NCBI GenBank assembly: GCA_027382625.1
Contig: JAJKFJ010022172.1
Span: 1-64,000 of the forward strand
From: Tetmemena sp. SeJ-2015
Taxonomy: Eukaryota; Ciliophora; Spirotrichea; Sporadotrichida; Oxytrichidae
Reading direction: 5' to 3'
DNA: 64,000 nucleotides
Below are positions 33,192 through 45,655 of the stretch, piece by piece. Every line of letters starts with the position of its first letter. The stretch's first letter is position 1. A model generated the notes under the pieces. The model was not told the origin of the DNA. It did no database searches and saw nothing but the letters and a program-made list of their open reading frames with translations. The translations under genes and the position numbers were made by a program.

Positions 33192-34789
33192 ATGGGAAAA
33201 GACAAGAAGCTTGATGCAGCACTCAATAAGACTAAAGTTTTAAACGAGGAAATAAAGACTCGCCTAAAAGAACAGGATGAGATTTTTAACACTGAGGATA
33301 AAGGCTATATTGAAGTTGAGCACGAGAGGGAAAGGACTCTCAAAGTAACTTAGTCTCAACTTAAGGAGATACTCCCAGTCTAAAGTGCTAATAACATATT
33401 TGACTTGAAATTGAACGAGTTTGGACCCTATGTAGGATTAGATGTGACAAGGAATGGCAAGAATATCATCTTAGGTGGAAAGAAAGGACATCTCTCAGTT
33501 TTGAATTGGAAAAAGAAGGAACTCAAGACTGAGTTCCAAGCTAAACAACTTATTAGAGATGTTAAGTTCTTGAATAATGAAAAGATGTTTGCAGTAGCAC
33601 AAAAGAAGTATCCATATATATGAAAATTAAATGCGATGTCCTCTCCAGATTAGTTTATTTGCACATTTATGATTCCCAGGGCATAGAGCTTCACTGCATG
33701 AGAGATCATTTAGAGCCAACGCTATTGGAATATCTTCCCTATCATTTCTTGTTAGTGTCAGCATCCAAGTTGGGAACTATTAAATATTTGGATGTCTCCA
33801 TGGGTCAAACTATTGCTGAAATCAAATCAAAGAGAGGAGAGCCACTCTGTATGCATCAAAATGTACAAAACGCAGTAATCGCTGTTGGCCATAATACAGG
33901 AGAAGTGACTATGTGGACCCCAAATATGGGTTCAACTCCAGTTGTTAAAATGCTCTGTCACCCTTCTGCTCCTGTTCTCTCACTAGCTACTTCTAGGTGC
34001 GGAAAATATATGGTGACAACTAGCAAGGACTCAAAGTTTAAAATATGGGATATTCGCAATACATACTAGTCAGTTCATACTTATTTCAGCCCAGCTCCTG
34101 CTGTGACTAGTACCTTCTCAGATACAGGTCTAGTGGGACTAGGCTTCGGAGACGAGGTCCAAGTTTGGAAGAACTCTTTCCATGAGAAGTAGAAAGCACC
34201 TTACATGAAGTACAAACTTCCTTCCAGATCTCATGTTTCTAAAGCCCTCTTCCTGCCATATGAAGATGTGATGGGAATCTCCCATGACTAAGGCTACTCT
34301 TCAATTATCATCCCAGGTGCAGGAGAAGCAAACTTTGATGCTTTCGAGGCAAATCCCTTTGAAACTAAGAAGCAAAGACAAGAGGCAGAGGTTCATAACT
34401 TGCTATAAAAGCTGCAGCCAGATACTATATCGCTTAAGGTGAATACTATTGGAAACATTGATGATGCCGCTCCAGAAGTAAAAGCAAAGGAGTAGAAGGA
34501 ATAAGAGGAGCAGCAACTTGAGAAGCTGAGGAAGAAAGATAAGAAGAAGAATAAGATGAGAGGCAAGGGGAAGATTGGTAACTAAATGGGAAGTAAGGTG
34601 CAACATGTGCATGAGGCGATGCGTGAGAAGAATAAGCTTCAATATCAAAAGGAATACCAAAAAGCTAAGTAGACCGATGCACTTCTGGAATAAGACATGG
34701 AGTTCCTTGATAAGATTGATGATAAATTCGACCCATTAAATGCCTTCATCGAAAATTAGAGCAAGGGGAGCAAAAGGCAAAAGTTTTGA
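33192..34789 (+). CDS. UTP7: UTP7/WDR46 WD40 ribosome-biogenesis protein
   Basis: ATG at 33192 ([15 protein letters not shown]) to TGA 34787-34789, about 515 aa. Family blocks: [64 protein letters not shown], and the C-terminal [20 protein letters not shown] followed by a Lys/Glu-rich tail. UTP7 is a small-subunit processome component in the nucleolus. A 47 bp IES (33620-33666, AT pointer) splits the third block. Four in-frame TAA/TAG codons in the tail read as glutamine. Confidence 0.93.
33620..33666. other. IES, 47 bp, pointer AT
   Basis: Unexcised, the frame stops at TGA 33621-33623. Joining after AT at 33618-33619 to the sequence following AT at 33665-33666 gives CCA TAT ATT TAT GAT TCC (PYIYDSQ), the conserved UTP7 sequence. 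The pointer is only 2 bp, so the exact boundary is less certain. Confidence 0.75.
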
Positions 34790-34941
34790 GTTCAACTATT
34801 GCTGTAGGCTCTGTTTAATTAAAAATATTAGTTATTCTTAAAATTTAGTATAAATTAGTTGCAAATGTGAATAAGAAATAAGAAATGTTTAAAATCCATC
34901 CATAGCTTATGCTTCATAAGATAATGTTTTGAAAAGACATA

Positions 34942-35897
34942 TCAACCTAAAACTATTTTTATGTCCTTCCTTGAGCTAAAATAAGGCCTGATGTACTGCT
35001 CTTTAAAAAGTCCAGTTGAGATAGGATTGCCATCTAGGTTTAATTTCTAGAGCCTAATATTTGAGTACAAATGTTGAATGACAAATAAAATTTAATTCAT
35101 TTTTAATTATTGTCACTGATAATAAGTGTAAAAATGTTTAAGAAAACATGAGTTGAGAATTTTAGGAGATAAACTTTTAACTTATAAAATATTAATGACA
35201 GCAGCTGCTGTGTCATCACTTATCTCATTTCTGGATAGATCGATATGGGATAGGGATTCGTTTCCCATGAGAGCTTGAACAAGGTTCATTAGTGTGAAGG
35301 GCTCAGTGTAGAAGTCAGTAAATTTGAATTCCGTAAGGAGAGAGAAAACTCCCTTGCCAAACAAATCAGCGACTGCTTGCATGCCAGCCTGATGAATCCT
35401 TATGTCCACTCCTATCATCAAAGATTAACTTATTGCCAAATAAAGATAGATAGATGGATAGTTCTTTATTAGGTGTAATTCCAGAAAATCTTGAACTTCA
35501 AGTAATTGAATTTGAAATCCAAAATTGCTGATCTAATTATAAAGCTTACCATACTTGGCGTGTTTGTCCCCACTAATGTGAATTTTAACAAACTAGATTT
35601 TTTTGGCAGAATATGTGAACTCCAAAAATCTGCAGAGGTTTATAAGGCCATTTTCACTTTCACAGAGAAATTCAGCCTCAATAAATTGTAAACTCTGAGA
35701 AGGGTCAGCCATTATTATCTTCATTCCTCTCAATCTGGTCTCTTGATAGTCCTTCTCACTTATGTACTTCTGCATGCTATTTCATTTCAATGTTAACGAA
35801 CAATTTTAAACTATGAGTGTGAAATAATCTACCTTTCAAAAAGCTTGTTGGAGTCTTCACATCGATCTCCACCGGTGAGATAGCTATTGAATTCCAT
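34942..35897 (-). CDS. Leucine-rich-repeat protein
   Basis: ATG at 35897 (MEFNSYLTGGDRCEDSNKLFE), an intron of about 55 nt, then MQKYISEKDYQETRLRG and ribonuclease-inhibitor-like LRRs: SLSHIDLSRNEISDDTAAAV (about 35200) and LQKLNLDGNPIS (about 35030), ending KIVLG at TGA 34942. The repeats are interrupted by AT-rich insertions near 35080-35180, 35440-35480 and 35530-35600 that break the frame, likely IESs or introns. No catalytic domain is seen; an adaptor or ciliary LRR protein is possible. Confidence 0.6.
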
Positions 35898-36323
35898 TTT
35901 GAGAATAATTTATCCAATCAATGAATTTCTTAATTTTTATAGACTAAGATATAAAAGATAAGAGACAACTTATTTTTTCTAAGTTTTTATATATTCAGTA
36001 ACCAAAATAGAGATAATTTGGTAGCTCAACTCATCGTATAAGATGTATCTTGAAATTGCATAGTAGCTTGATGTTTTTAATAAGTATTTAAGTTTATCAT
36101 TAAATTAGCTATCTTGGCGTGACATAAGTTACCACTTTTTTATTCTCAAATTATTCAAAAAAGTCAATTTAATTTACATTTATTACATTTAGATAATTTA
36201 TAACTTGCAAACTTAATAAATTATCAACAATAAAGATAACTAGCAGTGACTGTATGCTTTATTAAATTTGTTAATTATAATTGAATTATTTTCTTAAATG
36301 ATGTTTGTTTAGTGATAATACTG
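35898..36323. other. AT-rich intergenic DNA
   Basis: Between the starts of the LRR gene and the pseudokinase gene. No frame with coding character or structural RNA is recognised. Confidence 0.4.
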
Positions 36324-36345
36324 ATTGAAAGCGATTATAGAGCTA
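36324..36345 (+). promoter_or_regulatory. Upstream element ATTGAAAGCGAT ... GAGCTA, copy 2
   Basis: ATTGAAAGCGAT at 36324-36335 and GAGCTAGTA from 36340, 57 bp before the pseudokinase ATG. It matches the element upstream of the UTP7/WDR46 gene in order, strand and distance. Confidence 0.4.
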
Positions 36346-36380
36346 GTAGTATATTTTAATTGGAATTATTTAGAAAAGAA

Positions 36381-38942
36381 ATGGGACAATAAGTTTCTTG
36401 CTGCAGTTGCCAGAACGACCCCTCGGCAAAGGCCGCTCAACTAGACTTTGATAAAAGTCTGCACACTTAAATGCAACCCTCTATAAGAAGATCTCAAGCC
36501 CCCAACTCTAAACGCTCCGATGGAAAGTACAGCAATCGTAATTTATCTAACAGCAATTTTAATATAGGATATATATAATTTAATGTTTAACTTGGCTGGA
36601 GCTTCCAACTTTCAGATTAATTCAAAGCCTTCAATTTCAAAGAACCAAAACGAAGGACTGATTAGTTAAAACCAATCTCAGGTCATGGTCCTTCCCAATA
36701 ACTAAGACCCTGTCACTTTCAGTAAGTCATACCATATCCATCTTTAAAAAATATTTTATAGCTTTTATTTTTTAAAAATAATCTTAATTCGAGAGTAAGA
36801 CTAATCTTGCATAATTATATACTCGGGAAATTTACTTAAGCAATAAATAGAGAAGGAGAGGTATATAAATGTCTTTAATTTTCTAACTGTGCTTACCTCC
36901 TCATATCAACCTCCTCCATTATTATAAATAGCTTACTCTTTTGTAGTGGCACCTGCAATAGCAGACAACCAGTCTTTTGGAAAGAAGATGTCCAAGATAA
37001 ACGTGAGTATAAATGTTGAGCCACTGGCCAATCAAAATAATAACAATATGTTCCACTAGCAGCAACCATACATGACCGGCAACTTATTTGGAAGCAATAA
37101 TTAAAGCGACCCTGCGAATAACTTCAACCTCAGCTAGGCAATTCTCCCAAATAAACGCAACTCTGAAAAGAACCTACTCGAGGAGGCGAAAAAAGAGAGG
37201 ACCACCCCAAATATGGATCAAGTGGGAAAATCTAAAACGGAAATGATTCACGGAGGAGGCACTGCTTTCAGAGCAGGAGTCTCTGCAATCATCAATCCAA
37301 GATTCATTGACAATCTATATAATAAGTTAATTATTTTACAATGCTTGGCTTGGGAGTTTCAAAGTTATCAAATATCTAAAAAGGGAAATATTTTCAGACT
37401 AGTTCGAAATTAAGATGGTATCTCCTTCTTCAGTTGCAGGAGAGGTGAGGGTACTTAGAAAAATTAGGAAAGTTGTTTTCTTGCTCTTAAATTAATTTAT
37501 TTCCACGACACAGCGAGTGGGATTGAGGATTTTCGCTTTTCAATGGAGGAGCTACTTTCTCTAGAGCATCCGAATATTGCCCAGATCTACGACTATAGAG
37601 AAGATCCTTATAACTACTACCTCATTATAGAAAATTGCAAGGGTGGGTCCCTATTTCAGCAGATAGAACAACTAACGGAGATGACTGAGAACTTAGCGGC
37701 TGAGGTTTGCAGGCAAATACTCTCTTCAATAGTTTACATCCACTCAAAAAGTCATGTCTACAGGTACCTCAATCCTGCTGTGCTACTTTTAGAGGATGAA
37801 GAAAACATAGTGGATGGATTTAACTTGAAGCTAGTTGATATTGATCTCTCTTATGCTCTAACCTTTGGAAGCCCTTAATTAGGAAAATATCATTATCGTT
37901 TTCTTAACTGACACATATGCCTTTGTACTTTCAATCTCCAGAGAGTTTGAAATTAAAGAAGTTCACAGACAAGCTAGATGTCTGGTCGACGGGAATTCTT
38001 CTTGCTACTCTTTTGACAGGCTCCGCTCCCCAAGAGTTGGATGGGAGCTCCTACTAAGTAGTGAATTCAATTATAGATGGGAAATTTGACTTCGACTCTT
38101 AGAGTTGGAAAGATATTTCTCCAAACGCTATAATTTCAACTTCTCCTTTTTCTTTGATCTATAGTGTTAGTGTAAAAGCTATTGGATCTTGATGAAGAGA
38201 AACGTATAAAAGCTGTAACTGCACTTAATGATAAATGGCTGCTCAATATCACCAAAGCCCGGAAAAATAACTAAAGGAAGATCCTTAATTAGCAGGTCAT
38301 AAATCAGCTCAAGATCTTTATTGTAAGTGTATTCAAGTTAAACTAACCTTTTATAGGCTGAGTTACGGTTCTATCAATCGATAACTGAGATGATTCAGCA
38401 ACTGTTTTTAAACAAGCTAGAAGAGAAAGCACTGCTAGATGTATTCAAAAACAAAGACAAGCAAAATGCAGAGCACCTTAAAATTGATCCGATTAGAGAG
38501 GCCTACTCCGAGTATCAGGGCAGATTCGTAGAGAAGGAGGAGATAGATAAGATTCTCGAAAACTGTAATGTTATCGTCAAGCAGGGAGGCATGATCAAGT
38601 ACTCTTAATTCGTGCAAGTCAGGAGTAAAAAGGCAATTGACTTCCATAAGGGCAAAATCAAGCAGAATTTTGCCATACTTGATCAAAGAAAGGCATCCAG
38701 TGATCAAGTATATAGTCTTAATAATATTTTCTAGCTCTTATTTTTGAGGTTTTAAATGAGTGGAGGCTGTAAAGTAAGGACATTTGCATAAGAAGGAAAT
38801 AAAGAAGCTGTTTGGAGCAATTTTCTCTACAAACAACGATCTCTCTGAGAATTACTTCAAGGACTTTGACAAAGATGGAGACGATTTTCTCTCAGTTGAT
38901 GATACGATAGCTATGATAATTCAAGTAGCGAGCCACTTCTGA
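36381..38942 (+). CDS. CDPK-shaped pseudokinase with EF-hand-like tail
   Basis: ATG at 36381 gives MGQQVSCCSCQND, a myristoylation/palmitoylation-type start like that of calcium-dependent protein kinases. After a disordered N-terminal part, a kinase fold is visible: EELLSLEHPNIAQIYDYRED, YYLIIENCKGGSLFQQI, and a catalytic-loop position reading YRYLNPAVLLL instead of HRDLKPENLL, so the proton-acceptor Asp and the following Lys are replaced. The DFG position reads DID (KLVDIDLSYAL). The tail has helix-loop-helix units, the last with an intact-looking loop DKDGDDFLSVDD (about 38870-38905). Stop TGA 38940-38942. It is probably a catalytically inactive calcium-responsive scaffold. Frame breaks near 36560-36740, 37320-37460, 37880-38000 and 38170 show introns/IESs; the Gly-rich loop was not resolved. 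Confidence 0.7.
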
Positions 38943-39115
38943 CGAGACATAAGTGGAAAATGATGAGAAAAATATATTAAAACACTCGTAATTTGATGTA
39001 CCAATAAAAGAATACAATCAAATATCAAGCCAAAAATAAATATTATACTACGCATGCAATTTTAAATTACAAAATGCAGGTCTAATCATCTCGATATTTA
39101 TAATTTTCTTTTTAA

Positions 39116-39728
39116 ATGGATAATGAAAAACAGGTTATCTAAATTGAGTAAGCTTATTTTATTGATTTGAACAATAAATAAATATGTATAAGCACTATCA
39201 GTAGAGTCTATAAATAAATTTGTGCTATATTCTTTTTATTTTTAGAAGCATAAGAACTTTGAAGGCAACGAGGATACAGCTAACAAAAGAGGGAGACAGG
39301 GGATGCAGTAACAACAACCGCATCAAAATTATTACCTCTAAAGACCTCAGCAGTAAACATAGTAATATCCTCCATCCTAGTCTTTTTTTTTTAATTTAGT
39401 CTATGCCTAATAATTATGGAAATTAAGGCTATTATTACGGCTCAACTCCTAATGTCCCAGTGGGTGAACCCATTTACGACCCTGCAGATCCAAATAATCC
39501 ATTTGCTCACCAGTACAAAAATACTTATGGTGGGTCTCTTCCAATAGGCTCCATGCGATTACAAAAGAGAGAAAAAAGAAAAAGAAGACTCTAGTATGTC
39601 ACAAAAAGTCTGTTCTTTGGAGGCTCAGTTGGATTAGTAGTGATAGCAGCTTTGCGGTTCACAGCGGTGACTGAACAATCAATTCAAAAATAATAATAAA
39701 TTTAAATCAGTGCACAGTGCTATAATGA
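39116..39728 (+). CDS. Small tail-anchored-type membrane protein, Gln/Tyr-rich
   Basis: ATG at 39116 (MDNEKQVIQIE), an intron of about 90 nt, then a Gln/Tyr/Pro-rich segment (NNYGNQGYYYGSTPNVPVG), a basic stretch REKRKRRLQ and one membrane helix FFGGSVGLVVIAALRF. The end is uncertain. A CACAG repeat at 39660-39664 and 39713-39717 could mark a 53 bp IES; excision gives a TGA at 39726-39728, four bases into the next gene. Without excision the frame stays open into that gene. Function unknown. Confidence 0.45.
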
Positions 39729-40330
39729 ATTTCTACTACTTATTTTTTGGAGTGATCACATGCTTGACGCAGCTGAATGTGCATAAGGTAATAGACCAGT
39801 TCCGTTTTTTGAATTACTACTGGGGCAAAGGCTGCTTCTCCCTCTTTCTTGCATCTATAAGCTTCTCTGACTAAAATGAGGCATTTTTACAATGGATAAT
39901 GACCATATACTTCTTCTGCTGTGCAGCTCTCATGTTTATTCTCGCTGTTATTGACAAAGAAAGAGACAAGGAGTAGCAGAGGGTAGATGCCAAATTAATT
40001 GAGCAAATTTATGGACCAGATGGACAGGGCATCCAAAATTATTGCGAAGGAGGCATTAATTTTGAGACTATCCCTTTTGCAAACTACTTCAAAGATAAGT
40101 TAAGCTCACACTAAACCAGCCAAGGACTCTAGGAGGGAAGTCAGATCCCATCCGGTCCAAGAAATTATTTTAAATTTTACTCAAGCTTCTTTGGCAAAGA
40201 GGAAATTACAGATCAAGATGCAAAAGCTTTGATGAATAAATTTCAAAATACCAAGTCTGGCGCAAAAATGAGTTATGATGCTTTAAGAGCTCAATCAAAA
40301 CTTAAGTCAGCTTTAGATTCTAGCTTTTGA
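39725..40330 (+). CDS. Multi-pass membrane protein, possibly COPI-associated/TVP15-like
   Basis: Open frame from ATG at 39725 to TGA 40328-40330, 201 aa, no interruption. Membrane helices at about residues 2-20, 35-50 and 55-75 (YWGKGCFSLFLASISF, IMTIYFFCCAALMFILAVI) are followed by a soluble, mostly helical C-terminus of about 120 residues. The second and third helices resemble the GRGLFYIFVGS region of small Golgi COPI-associated proteins, but the match is weak. It could alternatively be the second part of the preceding gene. It converges with the coiled-coil gene on the other strand. Confidence 0.5.
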
Positions 40331-43300
40331 AGTTAAAGAAATCAAGAAACTGATTTATAAAGCTAATTTCACACTCCATAAATATTCAATCTTAATTTAT
40401 TCCATATCTTGAAAATATTCCCTGTCCCTGTCATGCATCATCTCCATCATTTCCTCTTTTCTTATTAAAACTTCATCATTTGAAAATTTTCCCTCTGTAG
40501 CTCTTTCTAGCTTTGACCTGTTCCTAGTTGTTTCCTATTCTGATCTTTAGTCTTCAATCAAATTAATAAGATTCCTATTTGGAGAGAGCAAAAACACTTG
40601 ACTATTATTTTTCATCCTTAGTCTTTGTTGTCTTAAATCTGCAGTTTTACCTTGAGCAGCATCTTAGGAAACAGAGGACTCAGTTGGGTTCACAGGATTA
40701 TTGGAGTCGAAAACTGTAAATATTTTACTTAAAAATAGTCTTGTAATTACCTTGAGAAGTAATGTTCTTCATCTTCTTTTTCGTGAAAGATCCTTTTCGA
40801 AGATCTCTTGTTGCTCCTACACCTGCACTGCTGCTAAAACTCAGCATTTGGTTATTCAAAATAAAAATTAGAATCCCCTAAGAAAGCATTATAAACGATG
40901 ATTAAAACTACATTTGCCCTTGCTTCTAGCAACTTGAGTTCATTAACTTGCTTCTTCAGCTCTTTAATCTTAGTAGCCTTATTTTTGAGCTCGCTAAATA
41001 ATTTGTCAACGTATGAAATAGTTGAAACATAACGCTCTATTCTGCCTTTGTTGGCCTTGCTCCTTGAAAGGGGAGGCTCTTTTATGTCATTCTCGAGAAA
41101 GAGTTGCTTCATGCTTGGATGTCTTGGGGTGAGCTCAGTGAAAGTGGCAGACCCCCTTAATTTGAGTTTCTAGTTTTCATCATCTAACCTAGTCACCTAA
41201 TCCTCAAGCATTTGAATCTTCTCTTAAGATTATTTCAGTAAGAATAGGGAGTTATTATAGTTGCTAAAGCCACTCTATAACATCTAATCTTTCTAGTTGA
41301 ACTCAATACTTAACTTGCTTATCCCTTTATTTCTAATTAGAAAAAAAAATTTTTGAAAAAATTAGAATTTCACTACAAAAAGTATGATACCTTTTTAAGA
41401 TCAGCAAAATCTCTTTGCAGCTGTATGTATTCAGCTTTCATGGTTTTATAGCTCTATTTCTTCTTAAAAAATTTAATCTCCATCTTCCTTTAGTCCTCCT
41501 CAATTTCATCGATTCTGAATCCAAGCAGGTTATTCTTTTAAATCAAATTTGCATTCTATAAAAGAAGATGAGTACCTTATTCTTACTTGCTCTATCAAGT
41601 TTTAAACGTGATTTCAAATTCCTTATTCTTATACACTCCCATGTTATTGAGCTGATTCAAAAGTTGTTAGTAGGAGTCCTCAACGCTCTTGATCTTCAAA
41701 TCCCTTCGAGCAAGCTCATCTTATTGAGCCAATTTTACCTTCCTCAACTCTTTGACTGCTTTGTTCATTTCTTCCAAAGATTTTTCATAAATTTCAAAGT
41801 AGGGGAGTAGCTGATAACTTCCCGTTCTCAGATTTATCTAGTCTTAGATCAACTTCGTAAAACTTGTTCTAGAGAACCATAGGCAACTGAGACTTTCGTT
41901 TATAGACGAGCAACCACAAAATACCCCTAATAGTTGAGAAATAGTCCTTAAAAGCAAGATCTTTAGTTAAGAGGATTTAATCAAGGGCCTAGAAAATAAG
42001 ATCAGTTAGCTGCTGCAAGATCTTTGATGGCTTCTCTAAATTAATGTCAAAATTTTGGCTAGCTTATCTTATCTAGTTCATTATGAAGATTAGCTTAATC
42101 TCAATCTCATTTTTCTTAATTTAAGGCTCAAGAAAAGAAGATAAGTTGCCTAGACTCTAATCATATCCTTATTTACATAATTTTATTAGGCATTAGTATC
42201 TTAAGAAAGGGTTTTTAGATTATTCAAGGTCTCTTTCTAGCGAAAATCTTCGCAACTTGAAAAAGGTGGGTCAGATATTTATGGCGAGGATTTATGAAAA
42301 AAGGTTGCTTGGAAGGAATCAACTATTCTTTGATGAAAGATCCTCTGTGGCTTTTAATCTCTCCTTTCAAATTAGCTTTTTTGAATTTTTCAAAAGATAA
42401 CTTACTAGGTTTCAAAAGTTTATTCTACTCATTTAAGAAATTTATTCGCTTGAGTAACTCAATTGGACTTTAAAGTCGAGAGTTCTTATCTCCTTTTTCT
42501 GTTATTTAATTTTCCTACTTATTTACTTTGATATCATCTGCAGGATTTATGTTTGACGTATGAGGAAGAACTTTTACTTCTCCCTCTTGTAATTCAAAAT
42601 TAGGCACTCTTTAGGGTTATTGCAAAGAATTTGTTTTGATAGGTTGAATCCTTATTTAATTGCTGTTTTCATTTGCATCTTCTTAAACTAAAATCGCATT
42701 CGAAGCCAATCGATTTTAACTCTATAGTGCAACATACGTGGAAAAGCTTTTGGCCTTCTCTTATTTCTGAATTTCCAGAGATTGCTTAAATTGGTCTCTT
42801 GTAGAGTCCTTAGGAAGAATTTAAACATCTATTCGAGGATCAAACTTAGAAGAGAATTCTCCATTCTAATCAGCTTAAGGATTATTCTAGCAAAAATAAA
42901 CTATGAATTCATACTTAAGTGTGAATTTAATTCTTTAAGAGATCTTAGGACAGAAAGGGGGAAGTGTTTGCTGATTTCATATCCACCAACATCCTCTTTT
43001 AATATTCTTAGTCCTCCGCCTAAGCTATCTGAAACAGTTAGCTTTTCCTCTTTTGCGAGTTATGATCAGACTGTTTCATTTTGCTGCCTTAAACCTTGAT
43101 GTCGAAATTCAGATTTGACTGGCTGCGTAAAAGTAAAGGAGCAATTCTCTATTGGCTTTCTCTCCTTCACGAGAGGAAGTTGTTCTAGAAAGTTGGGTTT
43201 CTGCTTTAGCTCTGAAGGCTTCTGAATTGATTTGGTTGGACTATTCTAAACAGTTGAAAATCAGGCAGAGAGTTTTATCTTGTGTGCTGGATTAGGGCTT

Positions 43301-43356
43301 AGTAATTCAGCTTGCTTACTCAAGCCATTACTTTCATGCTCTAAAGACTGTTTCAT
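40307..43356 (-). CDS. Coiled-coil protein, function unknown
   Basis: ATG at 43356 (MKQSLEHESNGLSK). The first 350 residues are Ser/Pro/Gln-rich; from about 41900 down to 40870 there are long heptad stretches (EEMNKAVKELRKVKLAQQDE, QEKIQMLEDQVTRLDDENQK, IKELKKQVNELKLLEARAN). The end reads EEMMEMMHDRDREYFQDME and then runs, with TAA as Gln, to a TGA at 40307 inside the 3' end of the opposite gene; a real stop slightly earlier cannot be excluded. Frame breaks near 43260, 42180-42300, 41800, 41340 and 40720 imply several introns/IESs. A structural cytoskeletal or basal-body role is possible but is inference. Confidence 0.5.
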
Positions 43357-44018
43357 TTTACTAATTTAATTCACTCAAATTATAATTATCCTCTTTAATG
43401 ATTATTTTAACGATATGCTATAATCATTTTAATTTGGTATTAAAAGTTATCTCACTGTTATTGTAATTTTCTAAGTCCGTCTGAGGAACTACTTTTTATT
43501 TCTATAAACAAAATTAATTTATTATTTCTGCTTTCTGTCTATGTGTTGAATTGATTTTGAATTTAGATTTGTAGATTATCTTTAGTGATGATTTGAACCA
43601 CTCTAGTGCTAAATAATATCAGGCTACTTTTTCTTTAGGGTTAATTTTGCTAATTAACAAGTTCTCTAATTACTTTACTTGTAGATGAGTTTTAAATTAT
43701 ATCCTTGGACAGTATCTTTTGGTATTAGGTTCTTGAGATCCCTCTAGTTATCATTACAATCGAAAACAAGAGGGCTACTATGCCCAAAGCTGTGAACCCA
43801 ACTATCACCAGATGCTTCAAGTCTCTTAGTCCAATCTCAGCAGAAACCTTTTAGTAGAAATATATCAGAATACAATAGAAAATATTATTTTACATATATA
43901 CGTTTCATATTGGTGAGTTAGCAAATGATTATCTTATAAAGTCTGCTCTATATAAACTAACTAGTCATAAATTTATCCTAAGTTTATTAAAAAGTTTCTA
44001 TGCTTTTAAAGAAAGGTA
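43357..44018. other. AT-rich intergenic DNA
   Basis: No frame with coding character on either strand; many short A/T runs. It separates the coiled-coil gene from the next Cys-rich membrane protein gene. Confidence 0.4.
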
Positions 44019-45560
44019 TCAGTATCTTTGTTAGTTCCCATTGCTATTAGAATAGGGGTAGGAGCCCATATTGCTTGCCCCACCTGTGTTGGGTTAGTTA
44101 TTTTACTTGTTCTTTTGTATGCTCTGAGGAAGGAACGGATTTGAATAGTAGTCATCCTAGCCACCTTGGTTAGGCCCTGCTCCTCCCAGAGGAGCCTAGT
44201 TGTATTTTTAAATTACAGGTTTGCCGGTCGAATTATTTCCTGGCACCTCCGTACATTGGTCGGTCAGCATAGGTGTCGATATTTGTCCTTTCATTGTTAA
44301 ACTTCATTGAAGCATCATCTATAAAATAATTAAGAATCGCATATAAAACTTACCAGAGTCCTAAGCTCCAGGCCTTCCAATGTTAGAGTTGCTTCTTCCT
44401 GGGCCATTTCCTCTTAGGCTTTTGCGGTCGTCGGAGAGCTTGCCGCTATTATAGCTAGTGGCATCTTCTCTTGCTCCTTCATCATGAATTTGAGCACTAC
44501 GGCGACAGCACCTCACAATCAGCCAGATTATTACAGCTATTAAAATCAGCACAATGGCTCCTCCACATCCTATACCCACCCAAAAATAGGTGGTTCCGTT
44601 TGGTCCTGCTATCAATTTTTCCCACCAACTGTACTAAGATCCACTCATCACAAACGTGAAATTATTCAAATTCAATTTTAATGAAATTGAAGTTAGCTCC
44701 AATAACTTTAGAATTAGGATTGACGATTAGAATCGCCTCAGTGCTTGCATCTATCTCATAGAGAGTTCCAGTTGTTAAAGTGGCATTATTGTCAACTATA
44801 GCTATTGAGGCATTTTACCTGCTTGAGCCACCTAGTATATAAGCACTCACATTAGTTGCACTGTTCACTGTTATTTGAATTTTAGCCCCGTCCTTGTACT
44901 GATACTTCTTGGGTGAGATGTGATAGTAACATGACATGTATTAAAGCCTTCCAATTTATTTTATAGAAGATAATTATAGTAGATAGTGTTTGAGACATAT
45001 GTGGAATATGGCAAGTTTTTTACCTAAATTGTCTTTGAGTTATCGTTGGCTATCAAATCCAAGCTTTCTGCTCCACAAGTAGCTGCATTTGAAGCTCCTC
45101 TGCAGTAAGTGTTCATCGTAACCCCTGCAACTGATTTCCAAGGCGAGCATGAAACGCCTTTAGCTGAATTGGTGACGCAATTGGTCTGGTTATCGTAGGG
45201 AGAGCAGCAGAATTCAGTTGAGCCTTAGATCAAGCAATAAGAGCTCTGAGTGTATTTGGACATACAATTAGCACATGTGTCAGAGTAAGACTTGAAAAAC
45301 TGTAACTCTCTTCGTGAATCAGTATTATTTGAGCTTTGTATTGTTGATTCCCTTTCTTGAAGAGAAGTTTTAAGATTCAAATCCTCCATTTGCTCGCATT
45401 CTGAGAGATTAAGCAAAGAAAGTATTGTAAGACTTTAAAATAATTTTTCACACTATGAATACATTTATAAATTATAAAATTAAAAAAAATACTTTGACAA
45501 TAAAGCAACTAAGATAAGAGAGTAGCTACTTATCGCTCGATAATTAAAGAACTTTTTCAT
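44019..45560 (-). CDS. Cys-rich type I membrane protein (family member 2)
   Basis: ATG at 45560 (MKKFFNYRAISSYSLILVALL) gives a signal peptide. The ectodomain carries DTCANCMSKY, YCLIQGSTEFCCSPYDN and a following C...CS pair, matching the cysteine pattern of the genes at 26667, 45656 and 57695. A single transmembrane helix (WVGIGCGGAIVLILIAVIIW) lies at about 44520-44580, then a basic CCRR stop-transfer and a Gly/Asn/Ser-rich tail ending at TGA 44019. Introns or IESs break the frame near 45420-45510, 44940-45030, 44320-44355 and 44215-44245. Function unknown; possibly a surface or cyst-wall/adhesion protein. Confidence 0.6.
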
Positions 45561-45655
45561 TATGGTTTTATTTTTAGAATATTCATAATTTCAATTAACT
45601 TATTCCTTCTATGCTAACGCACAAGCAATGCTCATTTTGGCAAACTTTTTAGTAT

